This document shows, piece after piece, positions 37,527-45,878 of a DNA stretch of 49,395 nucleotides. The notes beneath the pieces were generated by a model, which saw only the letters and a list, made by a program, of their open reading frames with translations, had not been told where the DNA came from and did not search any database. The translations under genes were made by a program, and so were the position numbers. This DNA is from Candidatus Blautia merdipullorum (GTDB taxonomy: Bacteria; Bacillota; Clostridia; Lachnospirales; Lachnospiraceae), in the NCBI GenBank assembly GCA_019118685.1, contig DWYL01000096.1, positions 1 to 49,395 on the forward strand. Direction: 5' to 3'. Numbering within the stretch: position 1 is the first letter of the stretch; the number at the start of each line of letters is the position of its first letter.

Positions 37527-37679
37527 CATGGAGCTGACGATTAAGCAAAATCAAGAATATTTATACATTTAATTACTCAGTCTGCGTAGCTTTGAGCCTA
37601 TATCTCAAAGCTATACTCGCCAAATTTGCATAAAGTGTATAATTATTCCTGATATATGTCTTAATGCTACAGCTCCTGT
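37527..37679. repeat. Structured intergenic repeat, copy B
   Basis: A ~153-bp element homologous to copy A in the opposite orientation. The core shared with copy A's minus strand includes AGAATATTTATA, CTCAGTCTGCG, CTTTGAGCCTAT, TCTCAAAGCT and GCATAAA. The centre has a perfect 10-bp hairpin TAGCTTTGAG / CTCAAAGCTA with a 7-nt loop. The outer arms pair as GGAGCTG...ATTAAG with CTTAAT...CAGCTCC. They align to copy A's arms but differ in sequence. It begins 3 nt after the MarR stop codon on the minus strand. Confidence 0.87.
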
Positions 37680-37682
37680 CTT

Positions 37683-38111
37683 CTATAGATCTGTTAAATT
37701 TTTTTCTATTTTTTCAAGAATCCTATATACTGTCTCCAGTTCGTCCTTTGTGATTCCTTTCTGGAGTATTTCATCCAGCCAGTTAAACTCTTCTCTTACC
37801 AGCTTTCCCTTCTCTTTTCCTATCTCTGTCAGACTGATAAGATGAGATCTTCTGCTTGCGGGATTTCTGTTCCGCTGTATCAGGCCTGCCTGTTCCATTT
37901 TGTCCAGCGTACGGGACATTGTGGTCGCGTCAAACATACACAGATCCGCCAGTTCCCTCTGGGTCAGCTCTCCCCGGTCCAGCAGACAGTCCAGGATTCT
38001 GGGCTGCCCTTCTCCCACTGTAAGTCCGAGTGCCAGAAATTTCGGCCGCATCAGCTGTCTTCTCTCCAGATCCAGCCGGTGAAGGATTTTTCTTATACTG
38101 TTTCTTTCCAT
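37683..38111 (-). CDS. MarR-family transcriptional regulator
   Basis: A 142-residue winged-helix MarR regulator with LGLTVGEGQPRILDCL, ELTQRELADLCMFDATTMSRTLDKME (recognition helices) and the wing LIQRNRNPASRRSHLISLTEIG. The track's 209-residue start is spurious; the ATG at 38111 follows GGAGTGAGAAG. It is the last gene of the ABC exporter operon, 4 bp after the second ABC gene. It probably controls the promoter and palindrome at 41708-41750. Confidence 0.88.
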   Translation of the reverse strand: MERNSIRKILHRLDLERRQLMRPKFLALGLTVGEGQPRILDCLLDRGELTQRELADLCMFDATTMSRTLDKMEQAGLIQRNRNPASRRSHLISLTEIGKEKGKLVREEFNWLDEILQKGITKDELETVYRILEKIEKNLTDL

Positions 38112-38115
38112 CTTC

Positions 38116-39963
38116 TCACTCCAATTCAAATTGTCCGGTATACAGCTGGTAATACCGGCCTTTCTGTTCCAGAAGCTCCTCATGGCTGCCTCTTTCGATG
38201 ATCTCTCCTTTTTCCAGGACCATAATAGCCTTTGCGTTCCGGACGGTAGACAGCCTGTGAGCAATGACAAATACCGTCCTTCCCTCCATGATCCCATCCA
38301 TTCCTTTTTCAATCATCCTTTCTGTCCTGGTATCAATGGAGCTGGTGGCCTCATCCAATACCAGCACCGGAGGCTTTGCCACCGCTGCTCTGGCAATAGC
38401 CAGCAGCTGCCGCTGTCCCTGGGAAAGATTGCTGCCGTCGCTGTAGAGCATGGTGTCATACCCCTGGGGCAGACGCCGGATAAAGGAATCTGCATTGGCG
38501 ATCTCTGCCGCCGCCCTTATCTCTTTTTCTGAGGCATCCAGTTTTCCATAACGGATATTATCCGCGATAGTTCCGGTGAACAAATGGGTCTCCTGGATGA
38601 CCATTGCCAGAGAACGGCGCAGATCATCCTTTCGTATATCCCGGATGTCAATTCCGTCATAAGTAATGGTTCCGGACTGGATCTCGTAGAAGCGGTTAAC
38701 CAGATTAATGATGGTGGTCTTTCCCGCTCCTGTAGATCCTACAAAAGCAATCTTCTGTCCCGGCTTGGCGTAAAGGGAAATACCGTTGAGGATCTTTTTT
38801 CCCGGCACATAGCCGAAGACCACCTCATGGAAACGCACATCTCCCTTTAAAGGCACCAGTTCCCCTGTTTCCGGTAGCTTCCATGCAAATTTTCCGGTAT
38901 ACGTTTCGGACTCCTTAAATCTTCCTTCATCTTCTGCCGCATTACATAAGGTAACTCTTCCTTCATCTGGTTCCGGTTCTTCTTCCATCATTTCAAAGAT
39001 CCTCTCCGCTCCGGAAAGGGCTGCCAGAAGGAAGTTTACCTGCTGGGTAAATTGGTTAAGAGGCATGGCGCTCTGGCGCACATATACCAGATAGGAAGCC
39101 AGGCTTCCAAGATCCAGAAGCCCCGTAAGAGTAAACAGGCCTCCTACACAGGCAGACACTGCATAGTTTACATAAGACAGGCTTACAATGGTAGGGACCA
39201 TCATTCCTGAAAACGTCAGTGCGTTGGTAGATTCCCGGCGGAGGTCTTCATTTATCCTGCGGAAGGTTTCAAAATCTTTTTTCTCATGATTAAAGACTTT
39301 TTCCACCTTCAGTCCTGCCGTCATCTCCTCTACAAAACCATTGATCTTTCCCAGTTCTTCCTGCTGCCTCTGAAAATATTTTTTGCTTCTTTTCCCGTTG
39401 AACTTAATAAAGGCAAACATGAGCAAAAGAAAGATCACAACGATCAAAGACAGACGGATGCTCAGGACCATCATCATGACTACGGTTCCGAAGAGCATCA
39501 TAAAGCTTTGTATGATCATGGCAAAGCTGTTGTTCATTGCCTCCTGTACCGTGTCCACATCATTGGTAAACCGGCTCATCAGCTCTCCATGAGTATGAGC
39601 GTCGAAATATTTTAGCGGCAGCTTCTGCACATGGGCGAAAAGATCTGCTCTTATTTCTTTCACTACTTTCTGAGCCGAACAGATCATCAGCTGATTATAG
39701 CCAAGAGTGGCAAGGGCCCCGCAGGCATACATAGCTCCCATACCGGCCACTGCCAGGAGAAGGCCCTTCTTGTCTCCCGGCAGAATGAACTGATTGATCA
39801 CCGGCTTCAGGAGATAGGTCCCCATAATATTAGCTCCTGCGCTGATCAGCACCAGAAGGGCCACCAGCATAAACATCCACTTATGCATCCCCAGATATTT
39901 CATAAGATGCAAAATGGTTTTTTTCGTATCTTTCGGTCTTTTATATCCCACATATCTTGCCAT
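38116..39963 (-). CDS. ABC exporter half-transporter with consensus ATPase site
   Basis: A 615-residue half-transporter: six-helix membrane domain (about 1-320), an insert near 340-375, then the ATPase domain with Walker A FVGSTGAGKTT, signature NLSQGQRQLLA, Walker B VLVLDEATSS with catalytic Glu, and the switch His in VIAHRLSTV. It overlaps the upstream ABC gene by 1 nt (TAATG), which implies a heterodimer. Likely substrates are drugs, lipids or peptides. Confidence 0.9.
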   Translation of the reverse strand: MARYVGYKRPKDTKKTILHLMKYLGMHKWMFMLVALLVLISAGANIMGTYLLKPVINQFILPGDKKGLLLAVAGMGAMYACGALATLGYNQLMICSAQKVVKEIRADLFAHVQKLPLKYFDAHTHGELMSRFTNDVDTVQEAMNNSFAMIIQSFMMLFGTVVMMMVLSIRLSLIVVIFLLLMFAFIKFNGKRSKKYFQRQQEELGKINGFVEEMTAGLKVEKVFNHEKKDFETFRRINEDLRRESTNALTFSGMMVPTIVSLSYVNYAVSACVGGLFTLTGLLDLGSLASYLVYVRQSAMPLNQFTQQVNFLLAALSGAERIFEMMEEEPEPDEGRVTLCNAAEDEGRFKESETYTGKFAWKLPETGELVPLKGDVRFHEVVFGYVPGKKILNGISLYAKPGQKIAFVGSTGAGKTTIINLVNRFYEIQSGTITYDGIDIRDIRKDDLRRSLAMVIQETHLFTGTIADNIRYGKLDASEKEIRAAAEIANADSFIRRLPQGYDTMLYSDGSNLSQGQRQLLAIARAAVAKPPVLVLDEATSSIDTRTERMIEKGMDGIMEGRTVFVIAHRLSTVRNAKAIMVLEKGEIIERGSHEELLEQKGRYYQLYTGQFELE

Positions 39964-41690
39964 TACAGTTCTGCCCCCTCCTTCTGCGAATCATAGATCT
40001 GCCGGTATATCTCATTGCCTTTCAGCAGTTCCTCATGAGTTCCGATGCCATTTACCTTTCCGTCATCCAGGATAAGGATCTGATCTGCATGACGGACAGA
40101 GGAAATACGCTGAGCAATGATGATCTTGGTCATATCCGGCAGATATTCCTTCATCCTCTGGCGGATCCTGCCTTCTGTAGCAGTATCCACAGCGCTGGTG
40201 GAGTCATCCAGGATCAAGACTTTCGGCTTTTTTAAAAGCGCCCTGGCAATACACAGCCTCTGTTTCTGTCCTCCGGAAACATTAACCCCTCCCTGTCCCA
40301 TTTCTGTTTCATAGCCTTTGGGAAGGTTCTGGATAAATTCATCTGCGCAGGCGATCCGGCAGGCCTCTTCCACTTCCTCCATAGACGCATTTTCCTTTCC
40401 CCATTTCAGATTTGAGAGAAGAGTGCCGGAAAAGAGGGTATTTTTCTGAAGGACCATAGCTACCGCATCTCTCAGATGCTCCATAGGATATTCTTCCACA
40501 GGCACTCCGTCTACCCGGACTGTTCCCTTTACTGCTTCGTAAAGTCTTGGGATCAGCTGTACCAAAGTGGTCTTTGCGGCTCCTGTCTGGCCGATAATCC
40601 CTACGGTCTGCCCCGGAGCTATATGAAAGGAAATATCAGAAAGGACATATTCCTTTGCCTCTTTTTTGTATTTGAACCAGACATGCTGAAATTCGATTTC
40701 TCCTCTTTCCACCTGGATATCTCTGGCTTTTTCGTCGGTAATATCAATTTTCTCATCGATCACTTCCATAATCCTGACTCCTGAGGCAATGGAACGGGTC
40801 ATCATCAGAAAGACATTGGATATCATCATCAGAGAATTCAGGATCTGGAGCACATAGCTGAGAAAACCGGTCAGTTCTCCTACCTCCATGCCTCCTGTGT
40901 TGATCAGCTCCCCTCCGAACCAGAGGATGCTTAATATCGTTCCATACATTACAAACTGCATGGCAGGCATATTCAAGGCAGCCAGACGGAAAGCCCTCTC
41001 TGACTGCTGTTTCAGATTCTCATTTCCCTGTTCAAACTTTGCGATCTCATAGTCCCCTCTTACATAGGCCTTTACCACCCGGATGGCTGTAAGATTCTCC
41101 TGGATGATCCTGTTTACCCTGTCAATCGCCCCCTGCATGGTCCCGTAAAGAGGCCGGACTTTCATGGTAATGCAGAACAGCAGGCAGGCCAGCACCGGCA
41201 GGGCCACCAGAAATACTACCGCCAGCTCTTTGTTGATGGAAAAAGCTACTCCTGTGGCTGCCACCAGCATTACCGGTCCTCTGCAGAAAGGCCGCATGCC
41301 TGTGGAAACTGTATTCTGGATATTGGTCACATCACTGGTAAGCCTGGTCACAAGAGAGGATACCCGAAAGTGGTCAATATTGGAAAAAGAATATTTCTGC
41401 AGCTTTTCATATTCCGCCAGACGGAGCTCTGCCCCCAGTCCCTGTCCTGCCAGAGCAGCAAATCTGGCGCTGCCCACGCCCAGGATCAAGGCGATCAGAC
41501 CGCAGATCACCATCTGAGCCCCTTTCCTGAAAATATACGCCCGGTCTCCTGACGCAACCCCGATATCCACCAGATCTGCCATGATCAGGGGGACAATAAG
41601 TTCAAAAACAGACTCTGCAGCAATACACAGTAAGGCCAGGAAAGCATATTTCTTGTAGTGATGCATATAGGAAAACAATCTGCGAAGCAT
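39963..41690 (-). CDS. ABC exporter half-transporter with degenerate ATPase site
   Basis: A 575-residue half-transporter. Walker A is GQTGAAKTT (Lys373), the signature is NVSGGQKQRLC, Walker B ends LILDDSTSA with Asp496 where the catalytic Glu normally sits, and the switch His is Gln (IIAQRISSV). These are the changes found in the degenerate half of heterodimeric exporters such as TM287/288. I use the ATG at 41690, which follows GGAGGTGCAACT, instead of the track's upstream start. It is first in the operon. Confidence 0.9.
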   Translation of the reverse strand: MLRRLFSYMHHYKKYAFLALLCIAAESVFELIVPLIMADLVDIGVASGDRAYIFRKGAQMVICGLIALILGVGSARFAALAGQGLGAELRLAEYEKLQKYSFSNIDHFRVSSLVTRLTSDVTNIQNTVSTGMRPFCRGPVMLVAATGVAFSINKELAVVFLVALPVLACLLFCITMKVRPLYGTMQGAIDRVNRIIQENLTAIRVVKAYVRGDYEIAKFEQGNENLKQQSERAFRLAALNMPAMQFVMYGTILSILWFGGELINTGGMEVGELTGFLSYVLQILNSLMMISNVFLMMTRSIASGVRIMEVIDEKIDITDEKARDIQVERGEIEFQHVWFKYKKEAKEYVLSDISFHIAPGQTVGIIGQTGAAKTTLVQLIPRLYEAVKGTVRVDGVPVEEYPMEHLRDAVAMVLQKNTLFSGTLLSNLKWGKENASMEEVEEACRIACADEFIQNLPKGYETEMGQGGVNVSGGQKQRLCIARALLKKPKVLILDDSTSAVDTATEGRIRQRMKEYLPDMTKIIIAQRISSVRHADQILILDDGKVNGIGTHEELLKGNEIYRQIYDSQKEGAEL

Positions 41691-41707
41691 AGTTGCACCT
41701 CCAATTA

Positions 41708-41719
41708 TTGTATCTACAA
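41708..41719. promoter_or_regulatory. Likely MarR operator
   Basis: Inverted repeat TTGTA-TC-TACAA immediately downstream of the -10 box of the exporter promoter. A second ATTGTAT lies within the -10 region. The position suits repression by the MarR protein of the operon. Confidence 0.6.
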
Positions 41720-41721
41720 CT

Positions 41722-41750
41722 ATTGTATTCTCTAAGAATTTCACTGTCAA
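41722..41750 (-). promoter_or_regulatory. Promoter of the ABC exporter-marR operon
   Basis: Minus-strand TTGACA (41750-41745), 17-bp spacer, TACAAT (41727-41722). Confidence 0.83.
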
Positions 41751-41765
41751 TCTTTTCTCTCTGTC

Positions 41766-41794
41766 TTGAAGAATTTACGCTCTTCCTGTACAAT
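41766..41794 (+). promoter_or_regulatory. Promoter of the N-acetyltransferase gene
   Basis: TTGAAG (41766-41771), 17-bp spacer, TACAAT (41789-41794), then AAAAGGAGG before the ATG at 41822. It diverges from the exporter promoter. Confidence 0.75.
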
Positions 41795-41821
41795 AAAAAT
41801 ATCAAAAAAGGAGGAACTGTC

Positions 41822-42655
41822 ATGTATACTGTTGAATACGACCTGTTATCAGAAGAACAGACAAAAAAGTATCTGGAAAGGATTGGACTTTCCTATCCCC
41901 AGCCCCTTGTTCCGGAGACTCTGGACACACTGATCTATGCCCATCAGTGCACTGTGCCCTTTGAGAATATCGACACCCGGATTCTCCACTGTCCCGTCTC
42001 CCTCTCCTCTCAGGATCTGTACCGGAAAATCGTAGAAGAAAGACACGGCGGATTTTGTTTTGAGCTGAACGGCCTGTTCCTCCTGCTTCTGCGCAGCCTG
42101 GGTTTTGATGCCTATGCCTGCGTATGCCGGGTAGCGGCAGGCTTTACTACCCTCCGGGCTCTGACCCACCGGGCGTCCATCGTCCGTCTCAATGGAAAAG
42201 AATATCTCTGTGATGTAGGACTGGGCGGACCTATGGCACCCTTTGCCGTGGAGATTTCTCCTCTCCCTCAGACAAAAAAAGGAGAGACCTACCGTGTAAC
42301 AGACACCGGAGACGGATGGAAGATGCTGCTCCGGCAGGAAACCTCCCAAACAGAAAAACCTGTGATCATTTTTGCCCTCCTTCCTTTCCTGGCGGAAGAT
42401 TTCACCCCCCTTATGGATGCCCTTCTGGAACGGCCGGACAACCTCTTTTCCAACCATCTGGTGATCAATCTCCGGACCTCTGAGGGCTACAAAAACTTCC
42501 GGGATGACATCCTGATCTGGCGTACCGGCGAAGGACGAAAAGAAATCCGGTATGCCCCCAGGGACATCCCGGACATGATCCGGGATATTTTCGGTCTGGA
42601 TTATGATACAGACCTGCTTTTTCAGAATACCACAGCTCTTGGCTCCTCAGTATAA
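41822..42655 (+). CDS. nat: Arylamine N-acetyltransferase
   Basis: NAT transfers acetyl from acetyl-CoA to arylamines or hydrazines. The catalytic triad is visible as Cys79 in RHGGFCFELN, His116 in ALTHRASIV and Asp131 in LCDVGLGG. The 277-residue length is normal. The ORF track starts at an upstream ATG inside the divergent promoter region; AAAAGGAGG directs translation to 41822. In gut bacteria NATs can modify drugs such as 5-aminosalicylate; whether this one does is unknown. Confidence 0.9.
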   Translation: MYTVEYDLLSEEQTKKYLERIGLSYPQPLVPETLDTLIYAHQCTVPFENIDTRILHCPVSLSSQDLYRKIVEERHGGFCFELNGLFLLLLRSLGFDAYACVCRVAAGFTTLRALTHRASIVRLNGKEYLCDVGLGGPMAPFAVEISPLPQTKKGETYRVTDTGDGWKMLLRQETSQTEKPVIIFALLPFLAEDFTPLMDALLERPDNLFSNHLVINLRTSEGYKNFRDDILIWRTGEGRKEIRYAPRDIPDMIRDIFGLDYDTDLLFQNTTALGSSV

Positions 42656-42759
42656 GAAGAGAATACAGCCTTACAGTCTTCCAAGGCGAAAACCTGAGTG
42701 TTTCCGTCATCCTCCTGTAGAATAAGTTTCCTGCCCTCATAAAGTAAAACGATTTCCAT
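42622..42759 (-). CDS. Possible small protein gene, convergent with and overlapping nat
   Basis: A 45-codon minus-strand frame starting MEIVLLYEGRKLILQEDD and ending inside the antisense of the nat 3' end. A promoter-like TTGACT-N16-TATAAT sits upstream, but its -10 box touches the ATG, so transcription would start after it. This weakens the call; coding is possible but unproven. The track does not list it because of its length. Confidence 0.3.
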   Translation of the reverse strand: MEIVLLYEGRKLILQEDDGNTQVFALEDCKAVFSSYTEEPRAVVF

Positions 42760-42802
42760 ATTATAATATTCAGAATTTGTAAGTCAATCCTGTTTTTTTA
42801 CT

Positions 42803-44047
42803 TTATTTTTTGCCTCTCTTTACTGCGGCTGCAATGGAAACTGCCGGAGAATAATAGGGGATCAGCGTTGCCTGGAAAGCATGGTAGAGATCTGATTTGC
42901 CCGGCCATACAGTTCCTATGACCTGATTGTGTTCATCCAGCTGGTGGAACCAGGAGCCCTTCTCATGATCCAGCACCGTTTCATCCAGATATTCCATAAA
43001 CTCTGCATAATAGTCCCCATACCGGACTTTTCCTGTGACATGATGCAGGATAGCGGAGGTATTCAAAGCCTCTGCCAAAGTCCAGTGCATCCTGTCATGG
43101 ACAACCGGTCTCCCTTCCCAGTCTGTGGTATAGACGATTCCAGGAGCTCCGTCTGCGTTCCAGCCGTCTTCCACTGCCCGGTTAAAGAGATTCTCTGCCG
43201 CTTCAATATATTTTGCTCCTCCTTTGGCGTCTTCTTTATAGGTGGACAGAGCCCACTGGGTAATCAGTCTTGCCCACTCGATCCCATGTCCCGGAGTGGC
43301 TCCATAAGGTTTAAACTGGTCTGCCGGCTGATCCTTATTACATTCCAGGTCAGGAATCCAGTCTTTTGTAAAGTGTTCCGGGATCCTCCATTGATTCTGG
43401 GAAGCCCAGGAAATTACATGAGCAATGATCCTTCCGGCCCTTTCCCGGTACTCCTCCTTTCCCAGGGCATCTGCAGCAGCCAGAAAAGCTTCTACTGTAT
43501 GCATGTTGGCATTTACTCCCCGGTAATCATCCAGGACAGTAAACTCCGTATTCCAGGTATCGCAGGCAAGCCCCTCTTCCTCGTTCCAGAACCGGAGGTC
43601 ATAAAGCTTTAAGGCTTCCTCCAGTAGTTCTTTTGCCCCTTCTCTTCCTGCCAGAAAAGCAGATGAAGAAGCTAGGATTACAAAGGCATGGGCATAGCAC
43701 TGTTTATTGGGAAGGGGCTTTCCCTCAGTGGTAAGGCCTGCGTACCATCCTCCGTGTGCTCTGTCCCTAAGTTCTCCTTTCAGGCCTTTCAGGCCCGCAT
43801 CTGCCAGTTCTTCGCTGCCCTCATGTCCTAAAAATGTGCCGATGCTGTACACATGGGTCATTCGAGATGTGATCCAGGTTTCCCGGTTTCTGTCCTTCCA
43901 GGGAGTGCCGTCGTCTCCCAGATAATAAGAACTGCCTCCCGGAGAAGGAAATTGATGTCCGAAGTTCAGCAGATCCTCCCGGAGTTCCCTTAAAAATTCT
44001 TTATTCTCTTTTGTATCAATCTGGTATTTTCTTTGTTTTTCCCTCAT
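42803..44047 (-). CDS. AGE-family sugar epimerase/isomerase (mannose isomerase-like)
   Basis: A 414-residue enzyme of the N-acylglucosamine 2-epimerase superfamily, alpha/alpha-barrel. The family's residues are in KQCYAHAFVI, NANMHTVEAFLAA, PGHGIEWARL and WPGKSDLYHAFQA. The last stretch fits YihS/mannose isomerase-type enzymes better than true GlcNAc 2-epimerases, so aldose-ketose isomerisation of mannose or a related sugar is my inference. I use the ATG at 44047 after GAGGTGA. It has its own promoter. Confidence 0.82.
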   Translation of the reverse strand: MREKQRKYQIDTKENKEFLRELREDLLNFGHQFPSPGGSSYYLGDDGTPWKDRNRETWITSRMTHVYSIGTFLGHEGSEELADAGLKGLKGELRDRAHGGWYAGLTTEGKPLPNKQCYAHAFVILASSSAFLAGREGAKELLEEALKLYDLRFWNEEEGLACDTWNTEFTVLDDYRGVNANMHTVEAFLAAADALGKEEYRERAGRIIAHVISWASQNQWRIPEHFTKDWIPDLECNKDQPADQFKPYGATPGHGIEWARLITQWALSTYKEDAKGGAKYIEAAENLFNRAVEDGWNADGAPGIVYTTDWEGRPVVHDRMHWTLAEALNTSAILHHVTGKVRYGDYYAEFMEYLDETVLDHEKGSWFHQLDEHNQVIGTVWPGKSDLYHAFQATLIPYYSPAVSIAAAVKRGKK

Positions 44048-44079
44048 ATCAGTCACCTCAAAATTTTTTTCGTTCTTTT

Positions 44080-44108
44080 ATTATACAATGAGGCCTTAAC
44101 CCCTTCAA
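44080..44108 (-). promoter_or_regulatory. Promoter of the AGE-family isomerase gene
   Basis: Minus-strand TTGAAG (44108-44103), 17-bp spacer, TATAAT (44085-44080). Confidence 0.78.
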
Positions 44109-44131
44109 TTGGATTCTTTCTTGAAACAGTG

Positions 44132-44161
44132 AAAAAAGAGCGGATGTTTTCACATCCACTC
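44132..44161 (-). terminator. Terminator overlapping the end of the HAD gene
   Basis: Minus-strand stem GAGTGGATGT / ACATCCGCTC (one wobble) with a GAAA-type loop and TTTTTT. The stop codon of the HAD phosphatase gene lies within it. Confidence 0.88.
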
Positions 44162-44959
44162 TCTGTACAATTCCTCGATAGAAGAAAAAATATAATCCGG
44201 ACCATAGCCGCATTTTTCGGCTTCTTCTCTGGTAGCCTCTCCGGTAAGGACCAATGCAGTCTCCACCCCCGCCTTATGTCCGCAGAGGATGTCTGTGTAA
44301 AGCCGGTCTCCCACTACCAGAGTTTCTTCCCGGGAAAAATGGTTCAGTTTCAGGGCATAGTCTACCATAGCTGTCCCGGGCTTTCCCATATAGATGGGTT
44401 TTCTCTTTACCGCGTGTTCCAGCATCTCACAAATCGCTCCGCAGTCCGGCACATATCCGAACTCGATAGGGCACACATAATCCAGATTAGTAGCCAGATA
44501 ATCCACCTGCCGGGTGCTCAAAACCTGGCAGGTATCCTGGATTTTCTCGTAGGTCAGCTGGTTGTCATAGGAAACCAGGACGCAGGCAATATCTTCATCC
44601 ATGCAGTCTGTAGTCACCTGGATCTTATTCCTTTTCAGCTCCCGGATCAGGGACTTGGTCCCCATTACATAGATCAGCTTTCCTTCATAATGTTTTTTCA
44701 GATATTGTACTGTGGCAAAAGAAGCAGTAATAAAGTTGGTGTAGTCCGTCATCACTCCCAGCTTCTGGAAAGACAGGATATAATCTTCAATGCTTCTTGT
44801 AGAATTATTGGTAATAAAGACAAACTGTCCCCCGCTGTTTTTCACTGCTTTCAGGAATTCCCTGGTACCGTCGATCAGTCTCTGGCCAATACATACCGTA
44901 CCGTCAATATCCAGGAGGAAGAGGCGCTTATCTTTTATAAATCCATTATCCTGCAGCAT
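44150..44959 (-). CDS. HAD-IIA family phosphatase (NagD-like)
   Basis: A 269-residue HAD-superfamily hydrolase of subclass IIA, the NagD/p-nitrophenyl phosphatase group. Motif I is LLDIDGTVCIG (Asp17, Asp19), motif II ITNNSTRS, motif III Lys in YMGKPGTAM, and motif IV VVGDRLYTDI. It overlaps the glycerophosphodiesterase gene by 14 nt, so it may act on a product of that enzyme, for example glycerol phosphate. That link is inference from position. Confidence 0.88.
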   Translation of the reverse strand: MLQDNGFIKDKRLFLLDIDGTVCIGQRLIDGTREFLKAVKNSGGQFVFITNNSTRSIEDYILSFQKLGVMTDYTNFITASFATVQYLKKHYEGKLIYVMGTKSLIRELKRNKIQVTTDCMDEDIACVLVSYDNQLTYEKIQDTCQVLSTRQVDYLATNLDYVCPIEFGYVPDCGAICEMLEHAVKRKPIYMGKPGTAMVDYALKLNHFSREETLVVGDRLYTDILCGHKAGVETALVLTGEATREEAEKCGYGPDYIFSSIEELYREWM

Positions 44960-45686
44960 TTTCCACCTGCCTTCTCACAGTAAGGGCAGTATCCGGATAA
45001 TTGGTGATCACGGCTTCCAGATCTTCCTCTATGAATTTTTTCATATCCTTTTCCCGGTTTACCGTCCATACCCGGACTTTCAGGCCGCTTGCCTTATATT
45101 TTTCCAGAAAGTCTGCCATATACAGATGAAAAACTGCCGGGTGTAATCCACATACCCCTGTATTTTGGGCATACTTTTCCACATCCAGCATCACATCGCT
45201 GTATAAATAAGCGGTTTCCGCTTTCTCGTCCAGACTCCGTACCTTCTGCACGCTGTAGTGGTTAAAAGAAGAATAGATCACCCGGTCTTCCATGCCTGCT
45301 TCCTCTACGATCTTCATAGTCTTTTCTTCAATATCCGGATACCAGAAGATCCCCGTCTTCAGCTCAATATTCACTTCCATCTTTCCTGGCTTTACCAGTT
45401 CCAGCACTTCCCTTAAAGTAGGGATCTTTACCCCTTTATATTTTTCCATATGATTATGGAAAGAAAATTTTTTCAGCTCTTCCAGGGTATAATCTCTCAC
45501 ATAGCCTTTGCCAGTGCTGGTCCGGTCAATGGTCTCATCGTGGATCACCACCACTTCCCCGTCTTTTGTAAGCTGTACATCCAGTTCGATCCCGTCTGCT
45601 CCCTGCTCCTGGGCCAGATGAAAGGCCTGAAGCGTATTTTCCGGCGCATATCCGCTGGCGCCTCTGTGTGCAAATACTTTTGTCAT
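44946..45686 (-). CDS. Glycerophosphodiester phosphodiesterase (UgpQ-like)
   Basis: A 246-residue GDPD-fold enzyme that splits glycerophosphodiesters to glycerol-3-phosphate and an alcohol. The start FAHRGASGYAPENT, the metal/acid ELDVQLTKDGEVVVIHDE and the C-terminal VWTVNREKDM are typical. There is no signal peptide, so it is cytoplasmic. The track's upstream start is replaced by the ATG at 45686 after AAGGAAAAGGAA. It follows the Ugp-type importer operon. Confidence 0.9.
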   Translation of the reverse strand: MTKVFAHRGASGYAPENTLQAFHLAQEQGADGIELDVQLTKDGEVVVIHDETIDRTSTGKGYVRDYTLEELKKFSFHNHMEKYKGVKIPTLREVLELVKPGKMEVNIELKTGIFWYPDIEEKTMKIVEEAGMEDRVIYSSFNHYSVQKVRSLDEKAETAYLYSDVMLDVEKYAQNTGVCGLHPAVFHLYMADFLEKYKASGLKVRVWTVNREKDMKKFIEEDLEAVITNYPDTALTVRRQVENAAG

Positions 45687-45750
45687 AATTCCTTTTCCTT
45701 CTTTCCGATATTTTGTCTGACTGCTTATCCTTCCAAGTCTGAGGTACAAA

Positions 45751-45802
45751 GAAGACCGCCCGTAAAGGGGCGGCCCTCATTTACCTGTCTACGGCTATTA
45801 TA
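45751..45802 (-). promoter_or_regulatory. Promoter-like region and leader hairpin of the glycerophosphodiesterase gene
   Basis: A minus-strand TATAAT (45802-45797) with a weak TTGCAC 16 bp upstream, followed in the leader by a CCGCCC/GGGCGG hairpin and a pyrimidine-rich run. The hairpin could end transcription arriving from the importer genes or act as a leader attenuator. Confidence 0.5.
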
Positions 45803-45878
45803 ACATGATGTTTCCAATGTGCAAGGTTGGGAAATTCTTTATAAAGATCCCCCGTCACTGCCCAGCGGCTTCTCTGTC

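Noticed and set aside
37683-38312. The 209-residue version of the MarR protein in the ORF track
   Set aside because: The extra 67 residues come from antisense-like overlap with the ABC gene end and lack a ribosome binding site; the ATG at 38111 has one and gives a normal MarR length.
39963-41690. The altered ATPase motifs of the first ABC half-transporter as a sign of a dead gene
   Set aside because: Asp for Glu and Gln for His are the usual features of the degenerate half of a heterodimeric exporter, and the reading frame is intact.
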